Of a DNA stretch of 64,000 nt, positions 12,307-23,860 are shown piece by piece; the first letter of the stretch is position 1; each line of letters opens with the position of its first letter. Both the position numbers and the translations under genes were made by a program. The notes under the pieces were generated by a model. The model was not told the DNA's origin. It did no database searches and saw only the letters and a program-made list of their open reading frames with translations. Source of the stretch: Mallotus nudiflorus (lineage: Eukaryota; Streptophyta; Magnoliopsida; Malpighiales; Euphorbiaceae); contig CANTUR010000629.1 in the NCBI GenBank assembly GCA_947683625.1, positions 338,501-402,500 of the forward strand. The letters run 5' to 3'.

Positions 12307-12761
12307 TCCGTAATCCTTTCCCCTATTTATTTGGAATGTCTGGTTGTAAATTATTATTATTTATTTTTTTGTAATGTATGTCGGGCTATAAGCATGAAAA
12401 TAAGACTAATGTGCAAACTCAGATTAAAATATAAAATTGAAAATGATTGCAATCCATGTTAAAATAAGGAAATAATTTAATCAAAGGTAATAAAATATGA
12501 AACACACACAAAGGCCAATCGCAAGGTTGGGTGGGTATTTTAAAAGCCCATACCCAGTTTTCGAACCCAATCTCTAATAATGGCTTCTCGAAATCTCCAT
12601 AGAATCCAATTGCAATACAGTGTGTCCCAAATTTAATCCGGGTGGCAACTCTATCTTCATTTTAAGCCTCAAGCCCATTTTGTATTTTCTAGTGCGCCCT
12701 GAGCTCACACAGTGCTGTGGTTGCCAAACACTTGGGTGTGCGCTTAACCCCGCCGCCTACA
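12307..12761 (+). repeat. 5' LTR of Tat element, right piece
   Basis: It starts with the TSD copy TCCGT (12307-12311), then continues the LTR cut at 1705. It aligns with about 26822-27284 and ends CGCCTACA like the 3' LTR. Together the two pieces give about 1.9 kb, matching the 1924-base 3' LTR. Confidence 0.87.
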
Positions 12762-12762
12762 G

Positions 12763-12780
12763 TGGCAACTCCACTAGGGA
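12763..12780 (+). other. Primer binding site of Tat element
   Basis: TGGCAACTCCACTAGGGA lies one base after the LTR end. It resembles the TGGCGACTCC-type primer sites of Tat/Ogre elements, usually assigned to an Arg tRNA. The tRNA assignment is from general knowledge and not checked here. Confidence 0.65.
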
Positions 12781-13600
12781 TAAAAAAACTAATTCCAAAT
12801 GTTTTATAATTTATCATCTTTGATTATTTCCTTATTTCCTTTGCAAATTCTTACATTCACAATATGTTTCCACATAATGTGCACACCAAGTCCCAAATAA
12901 ACCGACAATAGCCTTTGCTTTGCTACCTGTGTTTCACTCAAACTTGATGGTAGAGTATTTGATTATTGTCACTCATAGCACATACTTATTCACGTCATAT
13001 GGACCCCTAGATGGGGAGTCGTAATAGAGGTATCTAGCTATGGGACTTGAAGCTTATTACCTAAGGCTCAACTCATGCAATGACTTACCAATTTCCATTA
13101 GGATTTTTCCTAAATGCATGTGCTTGATGCCATATAGTAATTCTTTGAATAAGGCCTAAGCCCATTATAAACAAACCTTGACAAGATGGGTCTTTCATGC
13201 CTATTTTTGCCCATTACAAATGGATCTTAACAAGGTGGGCCTTTAATGTCATTCTTGGCCCATTAAAAGGGACTTTAGAATTATTTGAAGAAATTACTAC
13301 TTATTTGCACTATCTTAAAAGTTATTATATATCCATCGATTTTGTTATCCCTCACTAATAATTAAAACCTAGAATAATAATCTTAGGATAAGGAACTCGC
13401 TAGTGAACACATGTGTGGAAGAAATAAGGGTGTAGATACCGTTTGAGAGCTTTATATCTTATTTCATATTTAATTAAATTTACATTTTATGCACACATGT
13501 CATGTATATTTCTAATTCGTGGTGATTACATATATAAATTCATGACAATCTTCCAATTGGAAGTGATCTGACACTGTTTGTCTGGTTAGAATTTTTAGAG
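12781..13600 (+). other. Untranslated leader of Tat element
   Basis: No coding signal found. At 13155-13270 a unit of about 60 bases recurs in imperfect form (GCCCATTA, an AAACAAACCTTGACAAG-like stretch, then GGTGGGC or ATGGGTC). Long leaders of this kind are usual in the Tat lineage. Confidence 0.6.
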
Positions 13601-14540
13601 AAACTGAGATGGTAGAAATTGAAGTTGTTGTCACTACTTTGAAGTTAACTCCTAGTAAAATTTTAGTTAATCTGAGTTCGAGGTTTGTGTAATCTATGAA
13701 AATGAGCTGAATCCGAGGATTATAAGTATAATGAAGAGCATGAACTTTATGCCTAGAATGAGATTAGGGAAGAATCAGTAGGGCCACTTAGTTTGTTAAA
13801 CCTAAAGTGCCAATCTTGAAGCACGAGGTACAGTATCCAGAAGCATATGAGTCTAATGAAGAGGAAGAAGCTGAGGGAAAGTCTAGGAAGAATTGAGCAA
13901 GAGGTAAATTGAAGAAGAAGACACTATGGGAAACATTTATGGAGGAAGGCGCTAACTATCCCTATAGAGGAGCTCTTAAGCCTTTAATAATTATTGAGAA
14001 ATTGGTTCCCGAATTTGAAATTTTCATCAAACATGTGATTAGGATTAATGAAGTTACCGTTAAGGAGCAGATAGTGGAAGAATTGGCACTGACTCCAGAA
14101 TTATAAGAGGACATTCATGTGATGGAGCTGAAGGATGCTACTGACTAGGAAGAGGAATTCAACTTTGAATCCTATGTTCTTGATTATATTATGGATTTTT
14201 TGTATGATGATCTTGACATTTCTCTTTCCAACCTTTTTGAAACTGATGTCATTTTCTTTTCTAAAGTTAATGTGATAAGGTCTGACTTTGCTTATTTATG
14301 CGATGTTTTTCCTAATGGTTATTCTATTTGTGATGATCATTTCATGTATATATTTGACATTAATTTAGTGCAAACTAAATCATTTAACTTAGGCACATTT
14401 GATAACCCTAAGAATATACTTATTACTTTTGACTTAACCTTTGATGAGAGAGAAAAAATGAAAGAAACACTGAAAAAAGACAAAAAGTATTTGCTTAGGG
14501 CTATGAGGATATTCCTGGGATTGATAGAGAAATTATAGAA
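13600..14540 (+). pseudogene. Gag-end / protease region of Tat element, broken
   Basis: Near 13735-13780 a frame reads MNFMPRMRLGKNQ, like the G-patch-type motif (GLGKxxQG) found before or within the protease of Tat elements. An acidic linker (ESNEEEEAEGKSRKN) and 13909-14106 (KKKTLWETFMEEG) follow. At 14191-14538 an open frame holds ILITFDLTFDEREKMKE, and the RT connection follows. I could not place a clear protease DTG, so the split between gag, protease and linker is uncertain. Stops and shifts are frequent. Confidence 0.55.
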
Positions 14541-14639
14541 CATAGGATCCCCATGTATTCTCATGTCACACTAATCAAATAGAAGAATAGGAGATTAAGG
14601 CTAGAATGGGCTCTCTGAATTGAAGAAGAAGTGGAGAAA

Positions 14640-15840
14640 TAGTTGAAAGAAAAGTTCTTAGAAGTGGTAGATTACACCCAGTGGCTAGCCAACATAGTCC
14701 TAGTTCTTAAGAAGGATGGGAGAGTTAGGATGTGCATGGGCTATATGGATTTGAACAAGGCTTTTCCAAAAGATGATTTTCCCTTGCCACATATTAATAC
14801 CTTGGTCGATAGTGCATCTTCTAGTGTGATATACTTCTTTATGGATGGTTTTTTGGGATATAACCAGATTATAATGGCAGTGATTAACAAGTTGAAGACT
14901 TCTTTCACCACTGAATGGGGTGTTTATTGTTATATAGTCATGCCGTTTAGGTTGAAAAATGCAGGAGCTACTTATCAGAGGATAGCCACCACATTGCTGC
15001 ATAATATAGTCCATAAAGAGATAGACGTGTACGTGGACAATATGATGGTCATATCTCCTACTAGAGAAGGGCATTTCAAGGCTCTAGACAAGTTCTTAGC
15101 AAGAGCTAAAAAGTATGACCTCAGGCTGAATCTAAAGAAATGTGTTTTTGGGGTAACCTCTGAAAAGCTGCTGGGGCATATTGTTATCCAGAGAGGCATA
15201 GAGGTGGATTTGGATAAAGTGAGAGCGATCAGAGAAATGCCTACACTGAAGAATAAAAAAGAGGTTAGAGGGTTCATTAGATGATTACAATACATCAGTA
15301 GGTTCATAGCCAAGTTGACCACCATCTGTGAGCTAATCTTCAAGCTCTACAAGAAGAATCAGCCAATCATCTATGATGACAAATGTTAGTAAAGTTTTAA
15401 AACTATTAAGAATTATTTGATAAATCCTCCAATCTTACAACCGCCGAGGCTGGGTAAGCCTTTAATTCTCTACCTAGTAATAGAGTAGGATGTAATTGGC
15501 ATAATGCTAGCTTAGGAGGGAGAAGGAAGGGTTGAGCATGTTATGTATTATCAGAGTAAGAAGCTTCTACCTAATGAAGCTAATTACAGTCTAGTAGAAA
15601 GAACTTGCTTAGCTATAATTTAAGTGATAAAGAAGCTCCGACATTACTTCCAGTTTTATAGAATCTAGGTAGTCTCTAAGCATGATCCTTTTAGATATCT
15701 CTAGCAGACTCTGTCACTTATATGGAAATTAGCCAGATGGTTAGTCTTGCTTACCGAATTTGACATAGATTATGTGGCTAAGAAGGTGATAAAAGGGAGA
15801 GCTGTAGCAAACTTCTTAGCTCAAAATCCAGTGGATGATG
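14640..15840 (+). pseudogene. Reverse transcriptase and first RNase H of Tat element
   Basis: An open stretch at 14643-15284 covers most of RT: YTQWLANIVLVLKKDGRVRM, FPLPHINTLVDSA, YNQIIMAVINK and FGVTSEKLLGHIV. The catalytic box reads YVDN (15030-15041) instead of YVDD, so the second catalytic Asp is lost by a GAT-to-AAT-type change. Downstream, in pieces, are YISRFIAKL, the RNase H stretch YYQSKKLLPNEANYSLVER and KLRHYFQFY, ending near LTEFDIDYVAKK (about 15780). Stops (15282, 15390, 15488 and others) break RNase H. Confidence 0.9.
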
Positions 15841-15895
15841 GATAAGAATTGGAGTTCGAATTTCCAAATGAGCATCTAGGGACAAAAGAGATCCA

Positions 15896-16185
15896 AACAC
15901 AGACAATTTATTTTGATAGAGTAGTCAATAATAGAAGAGCAGGCATTAGTGTGATTTTGGTCTCTCCAAAAGGAGAATGATTCTAATGGCAAAGTGATTG
16001 GAATTTAAAGTCACTAACAATCAAGCTAAATATGAAGCCTGTATCTTTAGTTTGGAAGCACTTAGGAATATGGGGGCAAAAGAGGTCATAGTATACAGAG
16101 ACTTGATGCTAGTAGTGAAATAAATCTCTAATAAATGGCAAGTGAGAGAAGATAAGCTGAGAGACTACAGGAAGAGATTCAAATG
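15896..16185 (+). pseudogene. Second (archaeal-type) RNase H of Tat element
   Basis: The frame starts TIYFDRVVNNRRAGISVILV (15905-15963), like the YFDGAxN...AGIG start of the extra RNase H. After a shift it continues at 16001 as EFKVTNNQAKYEACIFSLEA, then MGAKEVIVYRDLMLVVK and WQVREDKLRDYRKRF. The catalytic Glu of NNQAEYEA is Lys here, and the GDS Asp stretch reads YRDL. Presence of this domain after the ordinary RNase H and before integrase assigns the element to the Tat lineage. Confidence 0.85.
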
Positions 16186-17563
16186 GCAGATGCTTTGGCT
16201 ATTCTAGCTTCAAGGTGGGAAGGAGGAAAGCAGGTAGAAATCAAGCCCCTCATTCTAGTAAAGTTTTGGACTCCTTGCTATGAAGAAATTAGCACAATGT
16301 CGATTAACCTCGCAGAAAAGCCTTGGTTTTATGATCTACAACAATATCTCAAGATGGGACGATTTCTTGATGATGTTGATATAAAAGAACGAATGTCACT
16401 AAGGATGCTATCTCGGCAAATCATTAGTCATGATGAGAGGTTATATAAGAGGATGCCAACTGGAGTACATTTGAGATGTATTGATAAGGATGAGACACGA
16501 AAAATCATGGAAATAGTTCACTAGGGTGTATATAGACCACATAAGAATAGAACAGTCCTTGCTAAGAAAATAACTCATCAAAGGTACTTATGGCTGACTA
16601 TGGAAGCAAACTATGTTAAGTATGTAAAGAAATGCCATAACTGCCAATTGTATGGTGGTGAGCCATTTACCTTCTATGGAACTTCAAGGATTGACCTCTC
16701 CTTGGCCATTTGCAGTCTTGGGAATTGATATCATCAGAGAGATAAGGCTGAAGGCATATAAAAATTCTTGTTACATTATAGTAGTAATCGACTACTTCTC
16801 TAAGTGGGTTGAAGCAAAATCGTTCACGATTATTGAGGCAAAATAGAAGGCGAGATTTATAAAAAAGAATACAATATGCAAATATGGGTTTCCTCATCAC
16901 ATCATCATTGATAATGGTGTTCAGTTCAGAGCAAAAATAATGACTTTATTAGAGGAATATAAGATTGAACATCATATATCCTCTCCTTACAAAGCACAGA
17001 CGAATGGAGCAGTAGAAGCAACAAATAAGAATGTGAAAAGGATCCTAGCCAAGATACTAGAGAACTACAAAGACTGGGCAAGCTACCTATAATTCACATT
17101 ATGGGGATATAGGTCCACTGCCAGAACATCAATGAAAGCTACTCCATATTCTCTGGTGTATGGGTGTGAGGTTGTATTGCTAGTTGAGGTTAAGATTCAG
17201 TCATTAATGGTTCTCCTGGAATCTAAAATCCTTGAGTATTAATGGGTTGAAAGCCGATTAGCACAGCTGATGTTGCTAGATGAAAAGAGAATGAAAGCCA
17301 TATATCACTCTCAGTTGCACCAAAAAAGGATAGCCCAGGCTTATAATAAGAAGATTAAGCCAGGTAAGATTAGAGAGGGTGACTTGGTCTTAAAGCTCAC
17401 TAGGCCTATCATGATCGATCCCAGGAAAAGTTCAAGCCAAATTGGGAAGGTCTTTATCAAATGAAGAAGCTATTTTCCAAGGGCATTGCTATTCTAGCTA
17501 ATTTAGAAGGAAATGAGTTTAGAGAGCCCATTAACCTATACAAGCTCAAGAAATACTTTATGT
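16186..17563 (+). pseudogene. Integrase of Tat element, broken
   Basis: After the linker MADALAILASRWEGG come the zinc-binding residues (IVH, GVYRPHKN, then KCHNCQLYG, 16515-16650). A frameshift near 16650 leads to the core. All three catalytic acids are visible: Asp in VLGIDII (about 16720), Asp in IIIDNGVQF (about 16910) and Glu in NGAVEATNKNVKRIL (about 17010). The C-terminal part reads RIAQAYNKKIKPGKIREGD and LVLKLTRP, ending near 17563. Stops occur at 16522, 16846, 17092 and 17240. Unlike the integrase at 8020-9387, the active-site residues survive. Confidence 0.88.
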
Positions 17564-17948
17564 AAAGTCTTGCAAAGGAGAAAACCTCAAAAGAGGTTGT
17601 TTGGGCAAGAGTTAGAGATAGAAAAATGAAAAAAAATAAAAAAGAGTCCTATTGGATTGAAAACCTGAAAGGGTAATCAGTGCAAAAGTAAAGGACATAT
17701 AAAATAAGAGAGAGAAAAAAATAGTTAGTTGGAAAACTTACAAGGGCAAGCCAATTAACGACATGAAATATGTAAGAAATAAGATGTATAGTCAATTTAT
17801 GCTTAAATTAAATGGAATGGATTGCCTTCATTATTGTTGAACGTTATATTAAATGCTTATTACATAATTTTTAACTAGAAAGGAAATTCCATCTGATAAA
17901 AAGTAAAAGTAGATTGAATTTCATAAACTAGTGATGCTTATTTTTCTT
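17564..17948. other. 3' flank of Tat pol, no gene seen
   Basis: AT- and purine-rich sequence after integrase. It includes the GGAGAAAACC, AAAAGAGG and GAAAACCTGAAAGGG stretch often seen after pol in Tat elements. No coding signal on either strand. Confidence 0.5.
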
Positions 17949-19152
17949 CTAAACACCTTGAGCACTCAATGCCTTTGTCCTTTTATTTCTTATGAATTCA
18001 TCCTTCTCTATCTACTGTAATTGGATCCATGCCTTGTACTAGTCATCAGTGGACTAATCTCTATCATAGTCAATGAACCTTTGAATGAATCTATGAGACC
18101 AAGTAGCAACCAGGTTATCTAGGAAATTCTGAGAAAAGGGCCCTGGCTTAAATTCATGCACTAAATCCACGATCAGTTGTTTCTACCCGTATTATTTGCA
18201 AAGCTGAGTAAGAATATAGAAAGTGGCAAAGTGGAGACGGGCTAGTGGAATGTAGTAGGTATAAGACCAAATGATTACATGCTATAACCTCTACTACAGG
18301 CATACCCACTGAATCATAGTGTCAGGAAATGTAGACAACTAGCTCTGAATATCCTCTAGAATAGGGTGAAGTCTCTTGGTTCTATAGTGTTTGGCCTTAT
18401 AAAGTGCAATGTCTCTAGGAGGCTCGAGTAACCTCAGCTTTTCATGAAACCATGCTTTTTGGAAGAATAATAGGTAAAAAGGGAAAAAAGATAGAAGTTG
18501 ATAAAAGAGAAAAGAAAGCTCACCTCCAATAGCAGGGGACTCCCTGAGAATCACCTAGTTTCAAAGAAGTTATCACGCCCAATGATGGTCTTTGTTAGGA
18601 TAAGAAGGAAAGGATTTAGGCTAGCTTCCACTTTGTCCAGAATGTGAAGAACTTTTGGGTCATAATTGCTAGAAGGGAAAACTAGTAGAAATTGAACATA
18701 TAGGCAAAGAGCAATTATCTAAGGCCAATAAACTTTATTACTATCTATAGTCATAACAACTTCAAGAAAAAAGCTTATCAGAACCTCATTACCAAAGATA
18801 TGGCAAAAAGAAGACTAAGGGGAAAGGTTGAATAGCCTAGCCATTTGGTATTGGACGGAGTGTAGATCTAGGGTTTTAACTGAAGGAATTGCAATCTGAC
18901 AAAGAGAATCCATTTAAGAGCCCAAAATAGCTTCAAATTCCTCTGGCAAGGGGCATAACTCTACTGTGTTAAATTTGAAGACATGCTTCTAAGGATCCTA
19001 AATTGAGTAAGAACATGGAGAAATGGGAAATTAATCTTCCTAGCATGCAAAGATCGAAAGACAGATAGGTGAAATGGCTCCAAATAAGCCCATGATCTAC
19101 CATCCAAGCTTTTCAGAATCGGCTATAGTTGTTTCAAGCTTCTTTTGTTCAT
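17949..19152 (-). pseudogene. DUF7745-like antisense gene of Tat element, longer copy
   Basis: Read on the minus strand from an ATG at 19152 (MNKRSLKQL then a TAG). Conserved pieces are DP.KHVFKFNTVELCPLPEEF with EFEAILGS, then SFFLEVVMTIDSNKVYW, ALCLYVQFLLVFPSSNYDP and LNPFLLILTKTIIG. Towards the end come WFHEKLRLLEPPRDIALY, TMIQWVC and NFLDNLVATWSHRFIQRF. The FxxxxVELxPxxEEFEAxL motif followed by a hydrophobic stretch and a LNP..LILTxT motif is how I recognise the plant DUF7745 family, whose members often sit in transposons. The function of that family is not known. Many Gln/Trp codons are stops. The upstream part lies in the 1.67-kb tandem repeat. Confidence 0.6.
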
Positions 19153-20316
19153 GTTGGGAGGTTGGGATGCTGTCTAGAGAGAGAATAAAGAGAATTCGCA
19201 TGAATGGGGAATTAGGGATTTTGAAGGAGAGCCAGGGATTTAAGTAGCTATAGGCTGAACCTGTAAAGATGATTGCCTTTACAATCAGGTGACACCTCTG
19301 TGTGAAGAGGTGACGCCTCTCTAATAGGAAAAACCTATCTTTGTATTGCTATAAAATGATTATACAGTACATGCAAATTCAGAGGGGAGCATTTCAGCAA
19401 TAATAATCCCTTGATTGATTCAAAATCTTACTAAAATTCAAATTTAAACATTGCATCATTCATCCAGTGCAAAACATGAAAATGATAAAGCAAAACTTAA
19501 TTTAGAAAGTAACACATCAATAGTGCAAAATAGTAAAAATGCCTCCAGTTAAAATGATCCTATGCTCGAAGACCTCTAAGGTATCCCTATACTTATCATC
19601 TCCTATATAAACTCCATTGTCATTGTTGTCATCCTCAGCATGCTCATCAGTTGCCTCATCCTCCTCCTCATCACTCGTGTCATCCTCTTCCTTGTCACCC
19701 TCAACTTGAAGAGTAGCAAACTGACACTCTAAAGCAATAATCTTGGCTAGTTAGCCTCATCTCAGTCATGTCAAAATGAAATAAAAGGTAAGAAATATTG
19801 AAAGCATGCATACATATAGAAGTAAGGCATAGTTATTACCTTCCATTGATGTGTCATCTACATTAAGAAGTCCCAATGGGCCTTGATCACCCTATACATA
19901 TTCTCTCCTTGATCTTGAGGTATCTACGCAATTAATATTATTAGAATTAATCATGTATTAATTCAAATTTGAGAATAGGACTTTAGAAGAAAGGAACTTA
20001 CATTTGTAGTGGCCTCCAGTAAGAACTCGGGCTCTAAGCTCCTGTATAGCATCAAAAATTGATGAGAGAGCTCACTTAAAGGCACCTAGCAATGGGTTAG
20101 CAAGTTAGAAGTGGCAACAAGCTTATCGGCTATCACATGAGATCTGGAGCCAAAAGACTCCCCAGCAAGTGGTGCATTAGAGGAGGTACACTCACCGCTA
20201 GGCATAATGCAAGGACATTGATGAGGCCTCTTATGTGTTGTAGGCCTGGAATGAGGAGCTGGTGCCCTAGCTGGTGCCTAAGAATGAAATCATCATTCGA
20301 GTGAGCTCTTTGCCAT
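18648..20316. repeat. 1.67-kb tandem duplication, unit 1
   Basis: Collinear with 20317-21945 at an offset of about 1669 bases. Anchors: GGGTCATAATTGCTAG (18659) against GGGTCACAGTTTCTAG (20324), and ATGATCCTATGCTCGAAGAC (19553 and 21222). Minus-strand content is the 3' part of the PMD gene followed by the 5' part of the DUF7745-like gene. Many point differences show the duplication is old. Confidence 0.85.
19517..20316 (-). pseudogene. Duplicated 3' part of PMD gene
   Basis: Minus-strand exons of the same kind as 21184-21945. A Pro-rich start leads to GECTSSNAPLAGES and ADKLVATSNLLTHC, ending EFLLEATTN before a donor GTAAGTTCC. A short exon follows with DQGENMYRVIKAHWDFLM and MTHQWK, then donor GTAATAA. 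The last exon, ALECQFATLQVEGD, is very acidic (EEDDTSDEEEDEATDEHAED), and the reading stops at 19517. Without the PMD core it is a fragment made by the tandem duplication. This copy keeps Trp in AHWDF where the other has a stop. Confidence 0.65.
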
Positions 20317-20820
20317 ATCTTTGGGTCACAGTTTCTAGAAGGGGAAAAACTAGTAGAAATTGAGCATATAGGCAAAGAGCAATTATCCAAGGCTAGTAAA
20401 CTTTATTGCTATCTATAATCATGACAGCTTTGAGAAAAGAGCTTATTAAAACCTCATTACTAAAGATATGGCAAAGAGAAGATTAAGGGGAAATGTTGAA
20501 TAGCCTAGCCATTTGGTATGGGTGGAGTGTAGATCTGGGGTTTCAACTGAAAGAATTGCAATCTGACAAATAGAATCCATTTGAGAGCCCAAGATAGCTT
20601 CAAATTCCTTTAGTAGGGGGCATACCTCTACTGTGCTAAATTTGAAGGCATGCTTTTAAGGATCCTAAAATTGAGCAAGAACATGGAGAAATGGGAAATT
20701 AATCTTCCTAGCATGCAAAGATCGAAAGATAGATAGGTGAAATGGCTCCAAACTAGCCCATGATCCACCATCCAAGCTTTTCAAAATCGGCTATAGTTTT
20801 TTGAAGCTTCGTTTGCTCAT
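20317..20820 (-). pseudogene. Truncated DUF7745-like antisense gene
   Basis: Minus-strand ATG at 20820 (MSKRSFKKL then TAG). Then come SWASLEPFHLSIF, SLHARKINFPFLHVLAQF, DPKKHAFKFSTVEVCPLLKE, FEAILGSQMDSICQIAIPSV and DSNKVYWPWIIALCLYAQF. It is cut at the duplication joint, where LLVFP runs into the 3' part of a PMD copy. HVLAQF.DP followed by FxFxTVExCPxxxEFEAIL is the clearest match to the DUF7745 family in this window. Confidence 0.65.
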
Positions 20821-21945
20821 GTTGGGAGGTTGGGATGCTGTCTAGAGAGAGAATGAAGAGAATTTGAATGAATGGGGAATTGGGGATTTTGAAGGACAGC
20901 CAGGGATTTACGTAGCTATAGGCTAAACCTGTAAAGACGATCGCCTCTACAATCAGGTGACACCTTTGTGTAAAGAGGTGAAACCTCTCCAATAGGCAAA
21001 ACCTATCTTTGTATTGCTACAGAATGATTATACAGTACATACAAATTTAGAGGGGAGCATTTCAATAATAATAATCCCTTGATTGATTCAAAATCTTGCC
21101 AAATTTCAAATTTAAATATTGCATCATTCATCCAGTGCAAAACATGAAAATGATAAAGCAAAGTTAATTCAGAAAGTAACACATCAACAGTGCAAAATAA
21201 TAAAAATGACCCCAATCAAAATGATCCTATGCTCGAAGACCTCTGGGGTTTCCCTGTACTTATCATCTCCTGGATAAACTCCATTATGATTGCTGTCATC
21301 CTCAGCATGCTCATTAGCTGCCTCATTCTCCTACTCGTCACTCATGTCATCATCTTCCTTGTCATCCTCAACCTGGAGAGTAGCAAACTGACACTTTAGA
21401 GCAGTAATCCTGGCCTAGTTAGCCTCATCTCAGTCCTATCAAAATGAAATAAAAGGTAAGAAATCTTGAAAGCATGCATACATATAAAAGTAAGGCATAA
21501 TTATTACTTTCCATTGATGTGTCATCTGCATTAAAAAGTCCTAATGGGCCTTGATTACCCTATACATTAACTCTCCCTGATCTTAAGGTATCTACGCAAT
21601 TAATATTATTAGAATTAATCATGTGTTAAGTCAAATTTGAGAACAGGACTTCAGAAGAAGGGAACTTACATATGTAGTGGCCTCTAGTAAGAACTCGAGC
21701 TCCAATCTCCTGTTTAGCATTAAGAACTTATAAGAAAGATCACTCGAAGGCACCTGGCAATAGGTTAGCAAGTTAGAAGTGGCAACAAGCATATCGACTA
21801 TCACAAGAGATTTAGAGCCAGAAGACTCCCTAGCAAGTGGTGCGCCAGAGGACGTACCCTCATCGCTAAGCACAATGTAAGGATGCTGATGAGGCCTCTC
21901 CTATGCTGTAGGCCTGAAATGAGGAGTTGGTGCCTAAGAATGAAA
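20317..21945. repeat. 1.67-kb tandem duplication, unit 2
   Basis: Partner of 18648-20316. It is joined on its right to the only copy of the PMD 5' part, and on its left cuts a DUF7745-like gene short. End points are judged by eye to about 10 bases. Confidence 0.82.
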
Positions 21946-23860
21946 ATTAAGTTAGGAAACGTTATCCATATGCATGAATATAAAATATGTGTCCAATAGA
22001 ATTGTATGCTTACTTGAGGGGCAGATGCAGGCAGAGGCACCCTTTTTATGAGATGAGCTCATACGAAATCCATATAACGAGACTTCCTCCTCTCACAATA
22101 ATCTACAGTGTCATCTCCTACTAAAATCTGGTCAAGCTTGTCTCCCTCTAACTCAAGTGCTTAGAAAATATATCAGGGAGGAGCAAGGGGTGGCCGTCTC
22201 ACTCGAGCACCCATTCGCCATTAGTGTACTCTCTCATTAAGGTACCAAACTCTACAGTCATGCCTTCAAAAGTTGTACCCTCTTTTGAGATAATGGAATC
22301 GAGAAGATCATGGCCTGAGACCATCCAGCCTGGGGACCCTACAGATCCAGACATAGTTATGAGAAAAAATTAGTAAGTGAATGAATTTAATTAGTAAATG
22401 TGTTACTAATTACAATTATATTTATAGGTACCTACCTCATCATCTGTGAGAGTGTTCAGTTGCTCAAGATGAATATGCATGTGAGCAACTGGTCTCCTCT
22501 AAGCGAGATTAGGGCCCCATCTCACCATAGCTGTAAAAGGCGTGTCGATAACACGAGTGATCCATATAATTAACTCCAACTCTAGAGCCTAATCCTATAA
22601 GAGAAACGAAGAACTATTGATAAATCATGACAATAGTATTTCAAATGGAACTTAATGGTAAAAAAGGAGGGAAGTACCAAAATCACATACTAGAAACCAC
22701 AAAGCCTCTTGGCTCCATACACCAACTCATCCATGCTCTTGTACAGATAAGCTAAAGCACAACTGCCCTAGTCATATATGGCCACCAGGTTTAGGTCTCT
22801 TAGGGGCATCATAAAGCTCATATCTACAAAACTAATAGTATATGCAAATAGAGTGGTGCCCAATAAGTAGACTAGGAATACACACACTACTTGATTAATT
22901 TGGCAAGGTATGTAACTGCCTCACCTCTAGTACGAGAATAGAAGCTCCTAATGGAATTGAGCTTCACTATGTGTATCTCTTTCATATCCAGGACCATGCC
23001 AAGTAGGCATTTGATGTAAGCAAGATGGTTTGGAGATTGTTGATGGAGACTAGCATTAAGAGGAACATAATCCCCTTGTGAAAGCCACTGGATCGAGCCT
23101 GAACTCACCAAAAGGAAGATGGAAAGTATGAGTGGTGTTAGACCATCTCTCTATTAGAGTATGAAGAGGTTGGTAGTCTGTATGCCCCTGCTGCATTGGA
23201 AGTGTTGGGATGAAATTAGAAAATCCCGTATTATGGATACGAGTTTTTACCATGTCTATGAGCTCATCATACTAAATACTAGCATCGCTGAAGTTCCCAG
23301 CACCCTTAAGGGTGTGGGCATCAAACTGCGAGAGTAAAATAGGGAGTGTATTTATTATTTTTCATGAATGAATTCAATTTTTACTCAGAAATTTGTCAAA
23401 GTGGCAAAGGCCTCTAGGATAGAGGTGATTGCCCCATTATAGAGGTGTTGCCTCTTGGATAAGAGGAGATCTCCTCTCTGTGAGTGCCTTAACATGAAGA
23501 GGTGACCACCTCTTTATAATGAAATGATTGCTTGATCGAAGAGGGGATGCCTCTTTATGTCGGTGATTTGACAGAATAATTCAATTTTGTAATTTCATTT
23601 AATTAAATAAAATTTATTTTGGTTAAATTGAAAACATGCATCTACGAACAGTAACCTGATGTTATTTTATATTTTTTATAGGAAAAATGAAGAAATTGGG
23701 TACTAACCTCTCTTATAGCCAATCTACAAATATGGGATTGCATGTCTACAAAAAGAGGGACCTCGTCTCCAATACTAAGCCCGAAACTATATAGAGGATG
23801 TACTGAGGGAGTCATTGGGTCCCATATAGGCAAATCCGAAGTTCGTGCAGTGTCTATAAC
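21184..23860 (-). pseudogene. Plant mobile domain (PMD) gene, antisense in Tat element
   Basis: A multi-exon gene on the strand opposite pol. Exon 1 ends at 23708 (LPIWDPMTPSVHPLYSFGLS, then MQSHICRLAIRE) with donor GTTAGT. Exon 2 starts at 23325 after TCTCGCAG: FDAHTLKGAGNFSDASI, YDELIDMVKTRIHNTGF, LIERWSNTTHTFHLPFGEF, a frameshift, PLNASLHQQSPNH, then VTYLAKLIK, VYLLGTTLFAYTISFVD, LVAIYD and ALAYLYKSMDEL. The LIERW...THTFHLPFGE and LLGTTLFA...ALAYLY motifs mark the PMD family (aminotransferase-like plant mobile domain), known in gypsy and MULE elements and in host silencing proteins. Later exons include FTAMVRWGPNLA and LEQLNTLTDDEV, then GDKLDQILVGDDTVDYCERR, then an acidic tail ending at 21184. 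Stops and at least one shift make it a pseudogene. Confidence 0.72.
23405..23560. repeat. GAGG-type palindromes in intron 1 of the PMD gene
   Basis: Five loose copies in about 150 bases, for example GAGGTGTTGCCTC, GAGGAGATCTCCTC, GAAGAGGTGACCACCTCTT and GAAGAGGGGATGCCTCTT. They match the LTR palindromes at 455-530 and the pairs at about 19286-19320 and 20955-20990. Confidence 0.65.
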
